A DNA stretch of 64,000 bases from Luteibacter rhizovicinus (GCF_004342265.1 NZ_SMCS01000003.1:62001-126000); one strand, 5' to 3'; positions 16,240 to 25,773 are shown, numbered from the stretch's first letter. Made by a program: numbers and translations. Notes: generated by a model from the letters alone, not told the origin.

Positions 16240-18075
16240 ATGTCAATCGAAAACCTGCGCAATATCGCCATCGTCGCTCACGTTGACCATGGCAAGACCA
16301 CCCTCGTCGATCAGCTTCTTAAGCAGTCCGGCACGCTCAACGAGCGTACGGTGCTCGCCGAGCGCGTCATGGATTCGAACGACCAGGAAAAGGAACGTGG
16401 CATCACGATCCTTGCCAAGAACACCGCCATCACTTGGAATGGCAACCGCATCAACATCGTCGACACCCCGGGACATGCCGACTTCGGCGGCGAAGTCGAG
16501 CGCGTGCTGTCGATGGTCGACTCGGTACTGATCCTCGTCGATGCGATGGACGGCCCGATGCCGCAGACCCGCTTCGTGACGCAGAAGGCGTTCAACATGG
16601 GCTTCAAGCCCATCGTCGTCGTCAACAAGATCGACCGCCCGGGCGCCCGTCCGGACTGGGTCGTCGACCAGGTGTTCGACCTGTTCGACAAGCTCGGCGC
16701 CACCAATGAGCAGCTCGACTTCCCGATCGTCTACGCCTCGGCCCTGAACGGCTACGCCAGCCTCGAGCACGAAGCCCGCGAAGGCGACATGACGCCGCTT
16801 TACGAAGCGATCATGAAGCACGTCAGCAAGCCGGACGTCGATCCGGAAGGCCCGTTCCAGATGCGCATCAGCCAGCTGGACTACAACAACTTCGTCGGCG
16901 TGATCGGTATCGGCCGCATCCAGCGCGGCAAGCTCAAGAAGAACATGCCGGTCAGCGTCGTCGGTCCCGGTCCGGACGGCAAGAAGCGCCAGGGCAAGGT
17001 GCTGCAGGTGCTCGGTTTCATGGGTCTGGAGCGCGTGGAAGTCGAGGAAGCCGAGGCCGGCGATATCGTCGCCATCTCGGGCATCGCGGACCTGGGCATC
17101 TCCGATACCGTTTGCGACCTGAACACCCCGGAAGCGCTGACCGCGCTGACCGTCGACGAACCGACGATCAGCATGACCTTCCAGGTGAACAACTCGCCGT
17201 TCGCCGGTAACAAGGACCACAGCGGCGGCAAGTTCATCACCAGCCGCCAGATCCGTGAGCGTCTCGACCGCGAAAAGCTGCACAACGTGGCCCTGCGCGT
17301 GGAAGAAGGCTCCGATCCGGATAAATTCCTGGTCTCCGGCCGTGGCGAACTGCATCTGTCGGTGCTGATCGAGAACATGCGTCGCGAAGGCTACGAGCTT
17401 GCCGTGTCGCGCCCGGAAGTCATCGTCAAGGAAATCGACGGTGTCCTCATGGAGCCGATCGAGCAGGTCGTGGTCGACGTCGAAGAAGTCCACCAGGGCG
17501 GCGTCATGGAAAAGCTGGGCATCCGCAAGGGCCAGCTGAAGAACATGGTGTCGGACGGCAAGGGTCGCGTTCGTCTCGACTACCTGATTCCGGCTCGCGG
17601 CCTGATCGGTTTCCAGAACGAGTTCAAGACGCTGACGCAGGGCTCGGGCCTGCTGTTCCACACATTCGATCATTTCGCTCCGAAGGAAGCGGGCGCCATC
17701 GCCAAACGCCAGAACGGCGTGATGATCGCCAATGCTCCGGGCACCACGCCGGCGTATTCGCTTGGACCCTTGGAAGAGCGCGGCAAGCTGTTCGCCGCCG
17801 AAGGCGACAACGTGTACGAAGGCCAGATCATCGGCCTGCACTCGAAGGACAACGATCTCACGGTCAACGCGATCAAGACCAAGCCGCTGACCAACATGCG
17901 CGCCTCGGGTAAGGACGATGCCATCAAGCTGACTCCCGCCTTCAAGCACACGCTGGAGCAGGCCCTGGACTTCATCGAGGACGACGAGCTGGTCGAAGTC
18001 ACCCCGAAGGAAATCCGCATCCGCAAGCGTCACCTGACGGAAGGCGATCGCAAGAAGAATTCGCGCGGCGGTTGA
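16240..18075 (+). CDS. typA: Ribosome-associated translational GTPase TypA/BipA
   Basis: A 611-aa translational GTPase that binds the 70S ribosome and helps 50S assembly, stress and cold adaptation. The start is the ATG at 16240 ([18 protein letters not shown]). GTPase motifs are G1 [10 protein letters not shown]2 region EKERGITI, G3 [11 protein letters not shown] and G4 NKIDRPGA. The EF-G-like domains III and V and the TypA-specific C-terminal domain ([20 protein letters not shown]) follow. Length is that of the full family. It is monocistronic, with its own TATAAT box and terminator. Confidence 0.97.
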   Translation: MSIENLRNIAIVAHVDHGKTTLVDQLLKQSGTLNERTVLAERVMDSNDQEKERGITILAKNTAITWNGNRINIVDTPGHADFGGEVERVLSMVDSVLILVDAMDGPMPQTRFVTQKAFNMGFKPIVVVNKIDRPGARPDWVVDQVFDLFDKLGATNEQLDFPIVYASALNGYASLEHEAREGDMTPLYEAIMKHVSKPDVDPEGPFQMRISQLDYNNFVGVIGIGRIQRGKLKKNMPVSVVGPGPDGKKRQGKVLQVLGFMGLERVEVEEAEAGDIVAISGIADLGISDTVCDLNTPEALTALTVDEPTISMTFQVNNSPFAGNKDHSGGKFITSRQIRERLDREKLHNVALRVEEGSDPDKFLVSGRGELHLSVLIENMRREGYELAVSRPEVIVKEIDGVLMEPIEQVVVDVEEVHQGGVMEKLGIRKGQLKNMVSDGKGRVRLDYLIPARGLIGFQNEFKTLTQGSGLLFHTFDHFAPKEAGAIAKRQNGVMIANAPGTTPAYSLGPLEERGKLFAAEGDNVYEGQIIGLHSKDNDLTVNAIKTKPLTNMRASGKDDAIKLTPAFKHTLEQALDFIEDDELVEVTPKEIRIRKRHLTEGDRKKNSRGG

Positions 18076-18099
18076 TACGCGCTGGATGAAGCGATAAGG

Positions 18100-18127
18100 A
18101 AAAGCCCGGCGAAAGCCGGGCTTTTTT
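18100..18127 (+). terminator. typA rho-independent terminator
   Basis: Stem AAAAGCCCGGC, tetraloop GAAA and complement, ending in a run of six T. Confidence 0.92.
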
Positions 18128-18148
18128 GTTGGGGTTACGGCGTCACTA

Positions 18149-18237
18149 CTCCGTTGGCTATCGCGCGCAGGCGCGCTCCCACAGAAAGCGTACGAGGTTA
18201 CCTGTGGGAGCGCGCCTGCGCGCGATAGCCAACGGAG
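18149..18237. repeat. Perfect 36-bp inverted repeat (paired REP, GCGC family)
   Basis: The arms at 18149-18184 and 18202-18237 are exact reverse complements, with a 17-nt loop. The core GGGAGCGCGCCTGCGCGC matches the pair at 47.3 kb. This is a REP doublet with a very short spacer. Confidence 0.9.
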
Positions 18238-18263
18238 CGATGAAGCGACACCCTGCACCCTGC

Positions 18264-18309
18264 TTATCCACAACCGCTGTGGACAGTCACTGCATAAGCA
18301 TGTGGATAA
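18264..18309. promoter_or_regulatory. DnaA-box cluster
   Basis: Two perfect 9-mers, TTATCCACA at 18264-18272 and its complement TGTGGATAA at 18301-18309, flank a weaker box TGTGGACAG at 18278-18286 and a poor one at 18289-18297. All lie within 46 bp of intergenic DNA. No dnaA, dnaN, rpmH or gidA gene is nearby, so an accessory DnaA-binding site is more likely than the origin itself. Confidence 0.55.
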
Positions 18310-18404
18310 CTCCGAACCATCCTTACGTGGCACGCACTTGCGTTGCCTTGCTCACTAACTGACCATCCCTTCCCGCGCAGCACGAAACCCGTAAAGTAGT
18401 CCGC

Positions 18405-19085
18405 ATGAGCACACCGATCATTCTTTCGTGGAGCGGCGGCAAAGACTGCCTGATGGCCCTTGGACGCCTGCGTGCCGACCCAGGCTGGAACGTGCTGGGC
18501 CTGCTCACCACCGTCACGGCGAACTACGACCGCATTGCGATGCACGGCATCCGGCGCACCGTACTGCACGCGCAAGCGGCGGCGCTCGGCCTTCCCGTGA
18601 TCGAAGCATCCCTCACGTGGCCCAGCGACAACGAAAGCTACGAGCAGATCTATCGGGCGGCACTGAACGAAGCGCGCGCACGCTGGCCGGGGATTTCCCA
18701 TTGCGCGTTCGGCGACCTGTTTCTCGACGACGTCCGCGCCTATCGCGAGACGCAACTGGCACGCGACCACTGGCAGGGCGTGTTCCCACTATGGGGCGAG
18801 GACACCTCCGCCCTTGCCCGCCGCTTCGTTGCCGAGGGTCACCGTGCCGCGCTGTGCTGCGTCGACACCACGCAGCTCGACGCGGCGTTCTGCGGTCGCG
18901 ACTTCGACCATGCACTGCTGGATGAACTACCGAACGGCGTCGATGCCTGCGGCGAGCGCGGCGAGTTTCATACGCTGAGCTATGGCGGTCCGCTGTTCGC
19001 GCACGACGTAGCGCTGGAGCGCGGCGATTCCCTGCTGCGCGACGAACGCTTCCAGTACACCGACTTCCTGCTTGCCTATGCGTGA
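18405..19085 (+). CDS. Diphthine--ammonia ligase-like ATP-pyrophosphatase (DUF71)
   Basis: A 226-aa member of the adenine-nucleotide alpha-hydrolase (PP-loop) superfamily. The PP-loop SWSGGKDC (SGGKD) lies at residues 8-15, and the family segments GIRRTVLHAQAAALGLP, AFGDLFLDDVRAYRE and ERGEFHTLSYGGPLF follow. Eukaryotic Dph6 members ligate ammonia to diphthine. Bacteria lack diphthamide, so the bacterial substrate is unknown and the standard name is by homology only. The 3' end overlaps the start of mug by a few bases. Confidence 0.85.
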   Translation: MSTPIILSWSGGKDCLMALGRLRADPGWNVLGLLTTVTANYDRIAMHGIRRTVLHAQAAALGLPVIEASLTWPSDNESYEQIYRAALNEARARWPGISHCAFGDLFLDDVRAYRETQLARDHWQGVFPLWGEDTSALARRFVAEGHRAALCCVDTTQLDAAFCGRDFDHALLDELPNGVDACGERGEFHTLSYGGPLFAHDVALERGDSLLRDERFQYTDFLLAYA

Positions 19086-19581
19086 TGCGCCGATCCTTCC
19101 CGATGTGCTCGAACCCGGCCTGCGACTGGTGTTCTGCGGCACGGCGGCGGGCCGGCGCTCGGCGGAAGCCGGGGCGTATTACGCGCATCCGGGCAACATG
19201 TTCTGGCGAACGGTCTTCGCGACCGGACTGACGCCTCGCCTGCTCGCACCGGCGGAATATCCGCTGATGCCGGGCTTCGGCATCGGCATGACGGATCTGG
19301 CCAAGTTTCATAGCGGCAACGATATCGATCTTCCCGCGGACGCCTTCGACGTGGCCGCGCTACGCAAGAAGATCGCGACCTTTGCACCGGGTGTCCTGGC
19401 CTTTACCAGCAAGCATGCGGCGCATAGCGCACTGGGCGGCAAGCCAGCTTACGGACTGCAGGAACAGGGATTCGGCGACACGCGCCTTTTCGTCCTGCCC
19501 TCGCCTTCCGGCCAGGCACGGCGCTCATGGAACGCCGATGTCTGGCACGACCTCGCACGACTCGTACACGCGGCTGGTTAG
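19078..19581 (+). CDS. mug: G/U mismatch-specific uracil-DNA glycosylase
   Basis: A 167-aa base-excision repair enzyme that removes uracil or ethenocytosine opposite guanine. The ATG at 19078 lies inside the preceding gene; a TTG at 19072 is possible. Family segments visible are LVFCGTAAGRRSAEAGAYYA followed by HPGNMFW (active-site loop), GIGMTDLAKF and LPSPSGQAR (DNA-intercalating region). Mug normally has GINPGLSS in the first motif; here GTAAGRRS, as in several related mismatch glycosylases. Confidence 0.85.
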   Translation: MRDAPILPDVLEPGLRLVFCGTAAGRRSAEAGAYYAHPGNMFWRTVFATGLTPRLLAPAEYPLMPGFGIGMTDLAKFHSGNDIDLPADAFDVAALRKKIATFAPGVLAFTSKHAAHSALGGKPAYGLQEQGFGDTRLFVLPSPSGQARRSWNADVWHDLARLVHAAG

Positions 19582-20816
19582 CCGCCCGGGGTCGACCGGT
19601 ACGTGCGCACGTCATCCGCCGAAACCGGGTTCGCGGCGTTCGACCATGCCTGACGAATATACGAGACCACCGCGGCCACCTCGTCGTCGCTGAGATGCTG
19701 CGAGAACGGCGGCATCGAATACGGTCGCGGATTGCCCTTCGTCGCCGGCGCGAAGCCACCGGACAATACGACGCGAATCGCATTGACGCCCACCGGTTCG
19801 ACAACCGACGAATTGCCGTCCAGCGGCGGATAGGCGTCTCCCTTGCCCTTGCCGGAATCGCCGTGACAGGTCGCGCAGCGATCGGCGTAAACCTTCTGCC
19901 CCTTCGCAATAAACATGGGACGCGAAGGCAGCGAGTCGTCTTTCTTCTGCTCTGGCCGTGCCGGCAGCGATCGCAGATAAACGGCGATCGACGCGAGATC
20001 CTCGTCCGTCAGGTGCTGGGTGCTTTCGCGAACGACTTCGGCCATCGGACCGAACGCGGTACCGCGCGCCGAACGGCCGGTCTTGAGCAGGTCGACGATG
20101 TCGCGCTGCGTCCAGCCCGACAGTCCTCCGTGAGCCTGCGTGCTCAGATCGGGCGCGTACCAGTCCTGGATCGGAATGAGGCCACCGGCCAGACGCGGAT
20201 CGTCGACCGTCGCGCCGAGCGAATTGCGTGTCGAATGGCAGTCGTTGCAATGACCCAGCCCCTTCACCAGATAAGCGCCGCGATTCCACTCGGTCGACTG
20301 CTTCGGATCGGCTTCGAACTCGCCCTTCGTGAAATAGAACGTCCGCCATCCCGCCATGAGCCGACGCATGCTGTACGGAAAACGGAGTTCGTTGTCGCGA
20401 TTCTCGCTGTGCACCGCCGGCAGGCTTTGCAGGTACGCGAAGATCGCGTCGCTATCGACGCGCGTTACCTGCGTGTACGAGGTAAAAGGAAACGCCGGAT
20501 ATAACAGCTGTCCGTCCTTGCCGCGACCGTCGTGCATGGCCTGGTAGAACTCGTCGGCCGTCCAGTCGCCGATGCCGGTCGACTTGTCCGGCGTAAGGTT
20601 CGGCGAGGGGATGTTGCCGAACGGCGTCGGCACCGTGCGGCCACCGGCGTATGGCTTGCCGCCTTTCGCGGTGTGGCAGGACGCGCAGTCGCCGGCAAGA
20701 CTCAGGTACCGGCCACGCTCTATCTGGTTGCCATCGACGGCCAGGGCCGATCCGGCGACAGCGAACAGGGCGAAGGATGCGACGGCGCGAAGAATGCGGT
20801 GGGTCATGATCGTCAT
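19578..20816 (-). CDS. Trihaem cytochrome c, dehydrogenase subunit type
   Basis: A 412-aa periplasmic cytochrome with a signal peptide (cleavage near GSALA). It has three haem-attachment motifs: CASCH near residue 43, CNDCH near 190 and CATCH near 320. This layout and segments such as GRYLSLAGDCASCHTAKGGK and FGNIPSPNLTPD match the cytochrome subunit of membrane-bound alcohol, gluconate or sorbosone dehydrogenases. The catalytic flavin or PQQ subunit is not in the neighbourhood. The ATG at 20816 follows GGGAGG and lies 3 bp after the preceding cytochrome's stop, so the two are co-translated. Confidence 0.9.
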   Translation of the reverse strand: MTIMTHRILRAVASFALFAVAGSALAVDGNQIERGRYLSLAGDCASCHTAKGGKPYAGGRTVPTPFGNIPSPNLTPDKSTGIGDWTADEFYQAMHDGRGKDGQLLYPAFPFTSYTQVTRVDSDAIFAYLQSLPAVHSENRDNELRFPYSMRRLMAGWRTFYFTKGEFEADPKQSTEWNRGAYLVKGLGHCNDCHSTRNSLGATVDDPRLAGGLIPIQDWYAPDLSTQAHGGLSGWTQRDIVDLLKTGRSARGTAFGPMAEVVRESTQHLTDEDLASIAVYLRSLPARPEQKKDDSLPSRPMFIAKGQKVYADRCATCHGDSGKGKGDAYPPLDGNSSVVEPVGVNAIRVVLSGGFAPATKGNPRPYSMPPFSQHLSDDEVAAVVSYIRQAWSNAANPVSADDVRTYRSTPGG

Positions 20817-20819
20817 AGC

Positions 20820-21521
20820 TCAGCCTCCCACGCTGCCACAATGCATGGGCATCGTGAGCGAATCCGCGGGTTCCGGATGCGTATCGTCGGGAATGGGCAA
20901 CGACGAAAGCCACGCGGCGGCGGCGCTGATATCGGCGTCGCTCAGGTGACTGGTAATAGTGGCCATGCAATCGGGCGCGACGGTGCTTCGCGTCTGCGTG
21001 CGCCAGGAACCGAGCTGCGCACTGATGTAGTCGTAAGGAAGACCGACCAGACCGGGGATGTCCGGTTGCATACCGGTCAGACGCGGACCGTGACAGCCCG
21101 AGCAGGCGGGAATATTGCGCGCCGGATCGCCCTTCGTAACCAGTTGCTCGCCACGGGTCATCGCACTCGCGGGCAGGCGCGGCGACTTCTGCTGCGTATA
21201 CGGCACGTCCTGCGTGGCGAAATATTCGGCGATCTCGCGCATATAGTCGTCGGTCAGCGGCGCGACCGTGTATTCCATGACCGGGTAATGGCGCAGGCCC
21301 AGTTTGAAGTCCTGCATCTGACGCACCAGATACCCGGCGGGCTTGCCCGCCAGTCGCGGATTGAATCCGTTGTCGCCGCCCTCCCCTTGCTCGCCATGGC
21401 AACTGGTGCAGCTGGCGATGCGTTGTTTCAGGGTATCGGGAACCGGCCTGTCGTCCGCCTGGACGGCTACGGACAGGGCAATGGCGGCCAGGGCCAGCCA
21501 GCGAAGCGAACAGGGACGCAT
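20820..21521 (-). CDS. Dihaem cytochrome c4-like protein
   Basis: A 233-aa periplasmic dihaem cytochrome. The ATG at 21519-21521, preceded by CGGAG, opens a signal peptide MRPCSLRWLALAAIALSVAV. The motifs CTSCH and CSGCH sit in two tandem cytochrome folds (GFNPRLAGKPAGYLVRQMQD; PGLVGLPYDYISAQLGSWR), the pattern of cytochrome c4. It probably carries electrons from the downstream trihaem cytochrome to a terminal oxidase. The N-terminal extension readable further upstream is not coding. Confidence 0.9.
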   Translation of the reverse strand: MRPCSLRWLALAAIALSVAVQADDRPVPDTLKQRIASCTSCHGEQGEGGDNGFNPRLAGKPAGYLVRQMQDFKLGLRHYPVMEYTVAPLTDDYMREIAEYFATQDVPYTQQKSPRLPASAMTRGEQLVTKGDPARNIPACSGCHGPRLTGMQPDIPGLVGLPYDYISAQLGSWRTQTRSTVAPDCMATITSHLSDADISAAAAWLSSLPIPDDTHPEPADSLTMPMHCGSVGG

Positions 21522-21650
21522 GCGAGGACTCCGTTTCATTACGTAGAGGCAGCCCCTGAGTGCATCCGGCTTGCCTTGCGTCCACGCAGTATAGCTTTCC
21601 CATGTCGAGCTAAGATGAGGCGCATCGCCGCATGACTTAAGGGGGAAAGC

Positions 21651-23231
21651 ATGTTCGTAAAGTCCACCACGAGGACGGCCATGGCCGCCTTGCTCTGTTT
21701 TGGCGCAGTCAACGCCGTCTCGGCATCCGCACCCGACGAAACGACCGCGTTCGCTTCCATCGACTCGCTGAAGCAGGCATACGCCAAAGGCAGCTTGACC
21801 GCGGAAGGGGTAACCCAACTCTTCCTCGATCGCATCGCGAAGATCGACAAAGCCGGACCGACCATCAACGCCGTGATCGAGGTCAATCCGGATGCGCTCG
21901 CCATCGCGCGACAAAGCGACGAACACAAGTCGGGCTCGCTGCGCGGCATCGCCATTCTTCTGAAAGACAACATCGACACGGGCGATCGCATGCAGACGAC
22001 GGCCGGCTCGCTGGCATTGGCCGGGCCGCCCGCGCCGCACGACTCGACCGTCGCCGCGAAACTACGCGCCGCGGGTGCCGTGATTCTGGGCAAAACCAAT
22101 CTCAGCGAATGGGCGAATATGCGCTCGAACCACGCATCCAGCGGATGGAGCGGACGCGGCGGCCAGACGCGCAATCCTTACGTCCTCGATCGCAATCCGT
22201 GCGGATCGAGCGCCGGCTCCGGCGCCGCTGTTGCCGCGGGCCTGGCGACCGCCGCCATCGGCAGCGAAACCGACGGGTCGATCATCTGTCCCGCTGCGGT
22301 CAATGGACTGGTCGGTATCAAACCGACCCTCGGGCTCGTCAGCCGCGCGGGCATCGTGCCCATTTCGCATAGCCAGGACACGGCGGGACCGATGGCACGC
22401 AGCGTCGCCGATGTCGCTGCCGTGCTTTCGGCGATCGCGGGTTCCGATCCACGCGACAAGGCGACGGCGGAAGCCGACCGTCACGCTACCGATTACACGC
22501 GATTCCTCGACAGCAACGGTCTTCGCGGCAAACGCATCGGCGTAGTGCGTCAACTCGCCGGCATCGAACCGAACGCGGATCGCGCTCTGGAAAAGACCAT
22601 CGCCGTGCTGAAGGCGAACGGCGCCGTCGTTATCGATAACGTCGAGATTCCACATCTGAAGGAGTTCGGCGATTACGAGCTGACCGTGCTTCTGTACGAC
22701 TTCAAGCAGGACATCGCCGCCTATCTGGCGACGCGTACCGGTCTGAACGTGCATACCCTCGCCGACCTCATCGCCTTCAACGATGCGCATGCGAAAGAAG
22801 AGATGCCCTGGTTCGGCCAGGAACTCTTCCTGCAGGCGCAGGCCAAGGGCGCGCTCACCGACAAGGTTTATGTGGAGGCCGTGGAAAAAACGAAGCGGCT
22901 TGCGGGACCGGAAGGCATCGACGCGGCGTTGAAAGCGAACCGGCTGGATGCGCTGCTGGCGCCGAGCTGGGGGCCCGCATTCATGACCGATCCGGTACTC
23001 GGCGACCACGTGGTCAGTGGCGATCCCACCGTCGGCGGCGTATCGGCACCCGCGGCAATCGCCGGCTATCCGTCGATCACGGTGCCAGCCGACTTCGCGC
23101 ACGAACTACCGGTAGGCGTGGTGTTCTTCGGCACGAAGTGGAGCGAGCCGACGTTGATTTCGATTGCGTATGGATTCGAGCAGAAGGTGCAGGCTTTCCG
23201 GAAGCCGAAGTTTCTGCCGACGGTTCCGTAA
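21651..23231 (+). CDS. Secreted amidase (amidase signature family)
   Basis: A 526-aa hydrolase with a strong AAGGGGGAAAG ribosome site and a signal peptide (cleavage near NAVSAS). The Ser-cisSer-Lys triad is visible: Lys in LLKDNIDTGDRM, cis-Ser in CGSSAGSGAAVAAGL and nucleophile Ser in GSETDGSIICPA. The substrate is unknown; export suggests peptide amides or cell-wall-related amides rather than glutamyl-tRNA (GatA). It stands alone, divergent from the cytochrome pair. Confidence 0.9.
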   Translation: MFVKSTTRTAMAALLCFGAVNAVSASAPDETTAFASIDSLKQAYAKGSLTAEGVTQLFLDRIAKIDKAGPTINAVIEVNPDALAIARQSDEHKSGSLRGIAILLKDNIDTGDRMQTTAGSLALAGPPAPHDSTVAAKLRAAGAVILGKTNLSEWANMRSNHASSGWSGRGGQTRNPYVLDRNPCGSSAGSGAAVAAGLATAAIGSETDGSIICPAAVNGLVGIKPTLGLVSRAGIVPISHSQDTAGPMARSVADVAAVLSAIAGSDPRDKATAEADRHATDYTRFLDSNGLRGKRIGVVRQLAGIEPNADRALEKTIAVLKANGAVVIDNVEIPHLKEFGDYELTVLLYDFKQDIAAYLATRTGLNVHTLADLIAFNDAHAKEEMPWFGQELFLQAQAKGALTDKVYVEAVEKTKRLAGPEGIDAALKANRLDALLAPSWGPAFMTDPVLGDHVVSGDPTVGGVSAPAAIAGYPSITVPADFAHELPVGVVFFGTKWSEPTLISIAYGFEQKVQAFRKPKFLPTVP

Positions 23232-23244
23232 AACCAGATGCCGT

Positions 23245-23386
23245 GTGCAGGAGCCCGCTTGCGGGCGAAAGTCAACAAGGCGAGGAAGACGAATGCTCAC
23301 ATCCGCGAGCCCAACATCCGGGCTGCGGATGTCACGCATGGCATCTCCGCCACGTTGGCTTTCGCCCGCAAGCGGGCTCCTACAAA
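23245..23386. repeat. Paired REP element, GGAGCCCGC family
   Basis: Inverted arms CAGGAGCCCGCTTGCGGGCG and TTCGCCCGCAAGCGGGCTCC flank a spacer. The spacer contains CATCCGCGAGCCCAACATCC and GCGGATGTCACGCATGGCAT, nearly the same as in the element at 25.1 kb. Length is about 142 bp. Confidence 0.8.
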
Positions 23387-23398
23387 CGCAGTTCGCGC

Positions 23399-25030
23399 TT
23401 ATTTTCTGGACTGAATCGCCTTGATCAGCGCGCGTGTCGCGCTGTCGAACTGCGTCAGGGCATCCGGGTTCGCATCCAGCGACGGCAGGATCTGCGAGGC
23501 AATGGCCTTGCCCAGCTCAACGCCCCACTGATCGAACGCGTTGATGCGCCAGAGATGACCGAGCAAGAATACCTTGTGCTCGTAGAGCGCAATCAACGCA
23601 CCCAGCGAGTAAGGCGTCAGCGAATCGAGCATCAACACCGTGCTCGGACGATCGCCTTCGAACGTGCGCTGTTCGGCCAATGCGCGACGCTGTTCGTCCG
23701 TGCCGCTCTTCGCTTCCGCCAGCGCCTCGTCGAAGGTCTTTCCAAGCGCCAGCGCGGCAGCCTGCGCGAGCAGGTTCGACAGCAGCGCCGCATGATTTTT
23801 CACCAGCGGATGCGCGGGCTTCACGATGCCGATGAATTCCAGCGGCACGATGTCGGTGCCCTGATGCAATGCCTGGAAGTACGCATGCTGCGCGTTCGTA
23901 CCGATGCTGCCCCAGACGACGGGCACGGTCGAATCCTCGACGATTCCGCCATCCGGATGCACGTGCTTGCCGAGGCTTTCCATCTCCAGCTGCTGCAGAT
24001 AGGACGGCAGGTCGACCAGCGAGTCGACATACGGCACCACCGCGCGGCTGGTGCGCTTCAGTACGTTGCGATTCCACAGCTCGGCAATGGCCAGCAGCAC
24101 GGGACCGTTCTCCTGCCACGGCGCACTGCGGAAGTGATCGTCCACTTCGGCTGCACCGGCGAGCATCTGGCGGAAGTTGTCCATGCCGACGGAAAACGCG
24201 ATGGCGGCGCCGACCGCCGACCAGAGCGAATAACGGCCGCCGACGAAGTCCCACATCGGCAGGACCTGCGCGGCCGGTACGCCCCACTTCTCGGCGGCTT
24301 CGACGTTGGAGCTGACCGCGAGGAAATGCTTCGAGGCCGCGCGTTCGTCGCCGTCGTGCGCCCGCAAAATCCAGTCGCGGAAGACGCCGCCGTTGAGCAG
24401 GGTTTCCTGCGTCGTGAATGTCTTGGAGACCAGGATGACCAGCGTGTGACGCGGATCGAGCTGGTTCATCAGGTTGTAGGCGGCGTGGCCGTCCACATTG
24501 GTCAGGAAGTGGCTGCGGATGCCCTTGACGTGGAACTGTTCCAGCGCATGTACAGCAAGACGCGGACCCAGGTCCGAACCGCCGATACCGATGTTCACGA
24601 CATCGGTGACCTGCGGGATGAGGCCGACGGTTTCGCCTTCGCCCCGATGCACGGCGCCGACGATTTTTTCCATGCGCTGCAGCGTTGCCTCGACTTCCTT
24701 GCGGACATCGGCCGGCGCGACGGGATGGCGCGAGGCACCGGAACGCAGTGCGGTATGCAGCACCGCGCGGTCTTCGGAGGTGTTGATGTGCTCGCCGGAG
24801 AACATCGCATCGCGTGCGGCCTGCCAATGCGTGCTTTCGATGTATTCGCCGACGGCATCGAGTGCGGCCGTGTCGAGTTTCTGCCGGCTCAGGTCGAGGA
24901 GGATGGGTCCGACGCGACGTCGGAGCCGGTCCCCGCGCGCCTCGTCGGCGAGCAGCTGGCGCAGATGAGTGGAGGCGAGGCGCGAAGCGTGCGCTTCGAA
25001 GGACGGCAGACGGGTGTGCTTGGAATCCAT
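23399..25030 (-). CDS. pgi: Glucose-6-phosphate isomerase
   Basis: A 543-aa glycolytic enzyme interconverting glucose-6-phosphate and fructose-6-phosphate. Signature segments are present: NIGIGGSDLGP, the phosphate-binding VSKTFTTQET, GGRYSLWSAVG and WRINAFDQWGVELGK with the catalytic Lys. Length is standard. The ATG at 25030 is used; a GTG three codons upstream is possible. It is flanked on both sides by paired REP elements. Confidence 0.97.
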   Translation of the reverse strand: MDSKHTRLPSFEAHASRLASTHLRQLLADEARGDRLRRRVGPILLDLSRQKLDTAALDAVGEYIESTHWQAARDAMFSGEHINTSEDRAVLHTALRSGASRHPVAPADVRKEVEATLQRMEKIVGAVHRGEGETVGLIPQVTDVVNIGIGGSDLGPRLAVHALEQFHVKGIRSHFLTNVDGHAAYNLMNQLDPRHTLVILVSKTFTTQETLLNGGVFRDWILRAHDGDERAASKHFLAVSSNVEAAEKWGVPAAQVLPMWDFVGGRYSLWSAVGAAIAFSVGMDNFRQMLAGAAEVDDHFRSAPWQENGPVLLAIAELWNRNVLKRTSRAVVPYVDSLVDLPSYLQQLEMESLGKHVHPDGGIVEDSTVPVVWGSIGTNAQHAYFQALHQGTDIVPLEFIGIVKPAHPLVKNHAALLSNLLAQAAALALGKTFDEALAEAKSGTDEQRRALAEQRTFEGDRPSTVLMLDSLTPYSLGALIALYEHKVFLLGHLWRINAFDQWGVELGKAIASQILPSLDANPDALTQFDSATRALIKAIQSRK

Positions 25031-25122
25031 GGCTCCCACTTGCTATGCATCGGAGGAAGCCACGATGTTACCGCACTGGGTGGTGTTGGAATTGTATCGA
25101 TCTAATGAAGCATCACGTTTTT

Positions 25123-25264
25123 TTGTAGGAGCCCGCTTGCGGGCGAAAGCCAACAGGGCGAGGAAGACGGATGCCCACATCCGCGAGCCCGATGTCCGGG
25201 CTTGCGGATGTCGCGCACAGCATCTCCGCTCCGTTGGCTTTCGCCCGCAGGCGGGCTCCTACAA
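25123..25264. repeat. Paired REP element, GGAGCCCGC family
   Basis: 142 bp, with arms TTGTAGGAGCCCGCTTGCGG and CCCGCAGGCGGGCTCCTACA in inverted orientation. The spacer is shared with the copies at 23.2 kb and, in part, 30.1 kb. It lies between pgi and panD. Confidence 0.85.
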
Positions 25265-25271
25265 CAGCAGG

Positions 25272-25652
25272 CTATGCAGCCTGCTTCGGAATCGCGTGAT
25301 TCGTGTGCGTGATCTTGTTGTCGCGATCGACATAGACCAGGTCGGGCTTGTACGCCGCCAGTTCGGCTTCGGACAGGCTGACGAACGCCGCAATGATCAC
25401 CAGGTCGCCCGGCTGGGCGCGATGGGCTGCGCTGCCGTTGACCGAGATGATGCCGGAGCCTTCCTCGGCACGCAGCGCATAGGTGACGAAGCGCTTGCCG
25501 TTATTGATGTTCCAGGCGTGGATCTGCTCGTACTCGCGGATGCCCGATGCGTCGAGCAGGAGTCCGTCGATGGCGATCGATCCTTCGTAATGCAGCTCGG
25601 CGTGGGTCACCGTAGCGCGGTGGATCTTGGCCTTGAGCATGTTCAGGTGCAT
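25272..25652 (-). CDS. panD: Aspartate 1-decarboxylase proenzyme
   Basis: A 126-aa pyruvoyl enzyme making beta-alanine for pantothenate. The start [20 protein letters not shown] is typical. The self-cleavage site Gly24-Ser25 ([10 protein letters not shown]) yields the pyruvoyl group, and the conserved NGSAAH and [13 protein letters not shown] segments are present. It is the last gene of the pcnB-folK-panB-panC-panD series, 121 bp after panC. Confidence 0.96.
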   Translation of the reverse strand: MHLNMLKAKIHRATVTHAELHYEGSIAIDGLLLDASGIREYEQIHAWNINNGKRFVTYALRAEEGSGIISVNGSAAHRAQPGDLVIIAAFVSLSEAELAAYKPDLVYVDRDNKITHTNHAIPKQAA

Positions 25653-25773
25653 GAGCGGAATACCGTGGGATCGATGAAAGGCAAACGCCAATTATAGCCA
25701 GCCGCGCCCCGGGCGTCGTCAAGGCGCTTCGGGGCGGTTAATGGGGGCGCCCGGCCCCGGCGCAAGGGGCCGG

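Noticed and set aside
18264-18309. Chromosomal origin oriC
   Set aside because: Only four boxes in 46 bp, no AT-rich unwinding region and no typical origin neighbours; called an accessory cluster instead.
16243-18333. Very long antisense open frame opposite typA
   Set aside because: It mirrors typA codon structure in GC-rich DNA, has no homology-like motif and no ribosome site; typA itself is unmistakable.
21522-22040. N-terminal extension of the c4-like cytochrome
   Set aside because: It overlaps the amidase gene and its promoter; the ATG at 21521 has a ribosome site and a proper signal peptide.
23245-25264. Possible CRISPR array from repeated 20-30 bp sequences around pgi
   Set aside because: Repeats are inverted pairs 1.9 kb apart with a conserved, not unique, spacer; no cas genes. 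They are REP elements.
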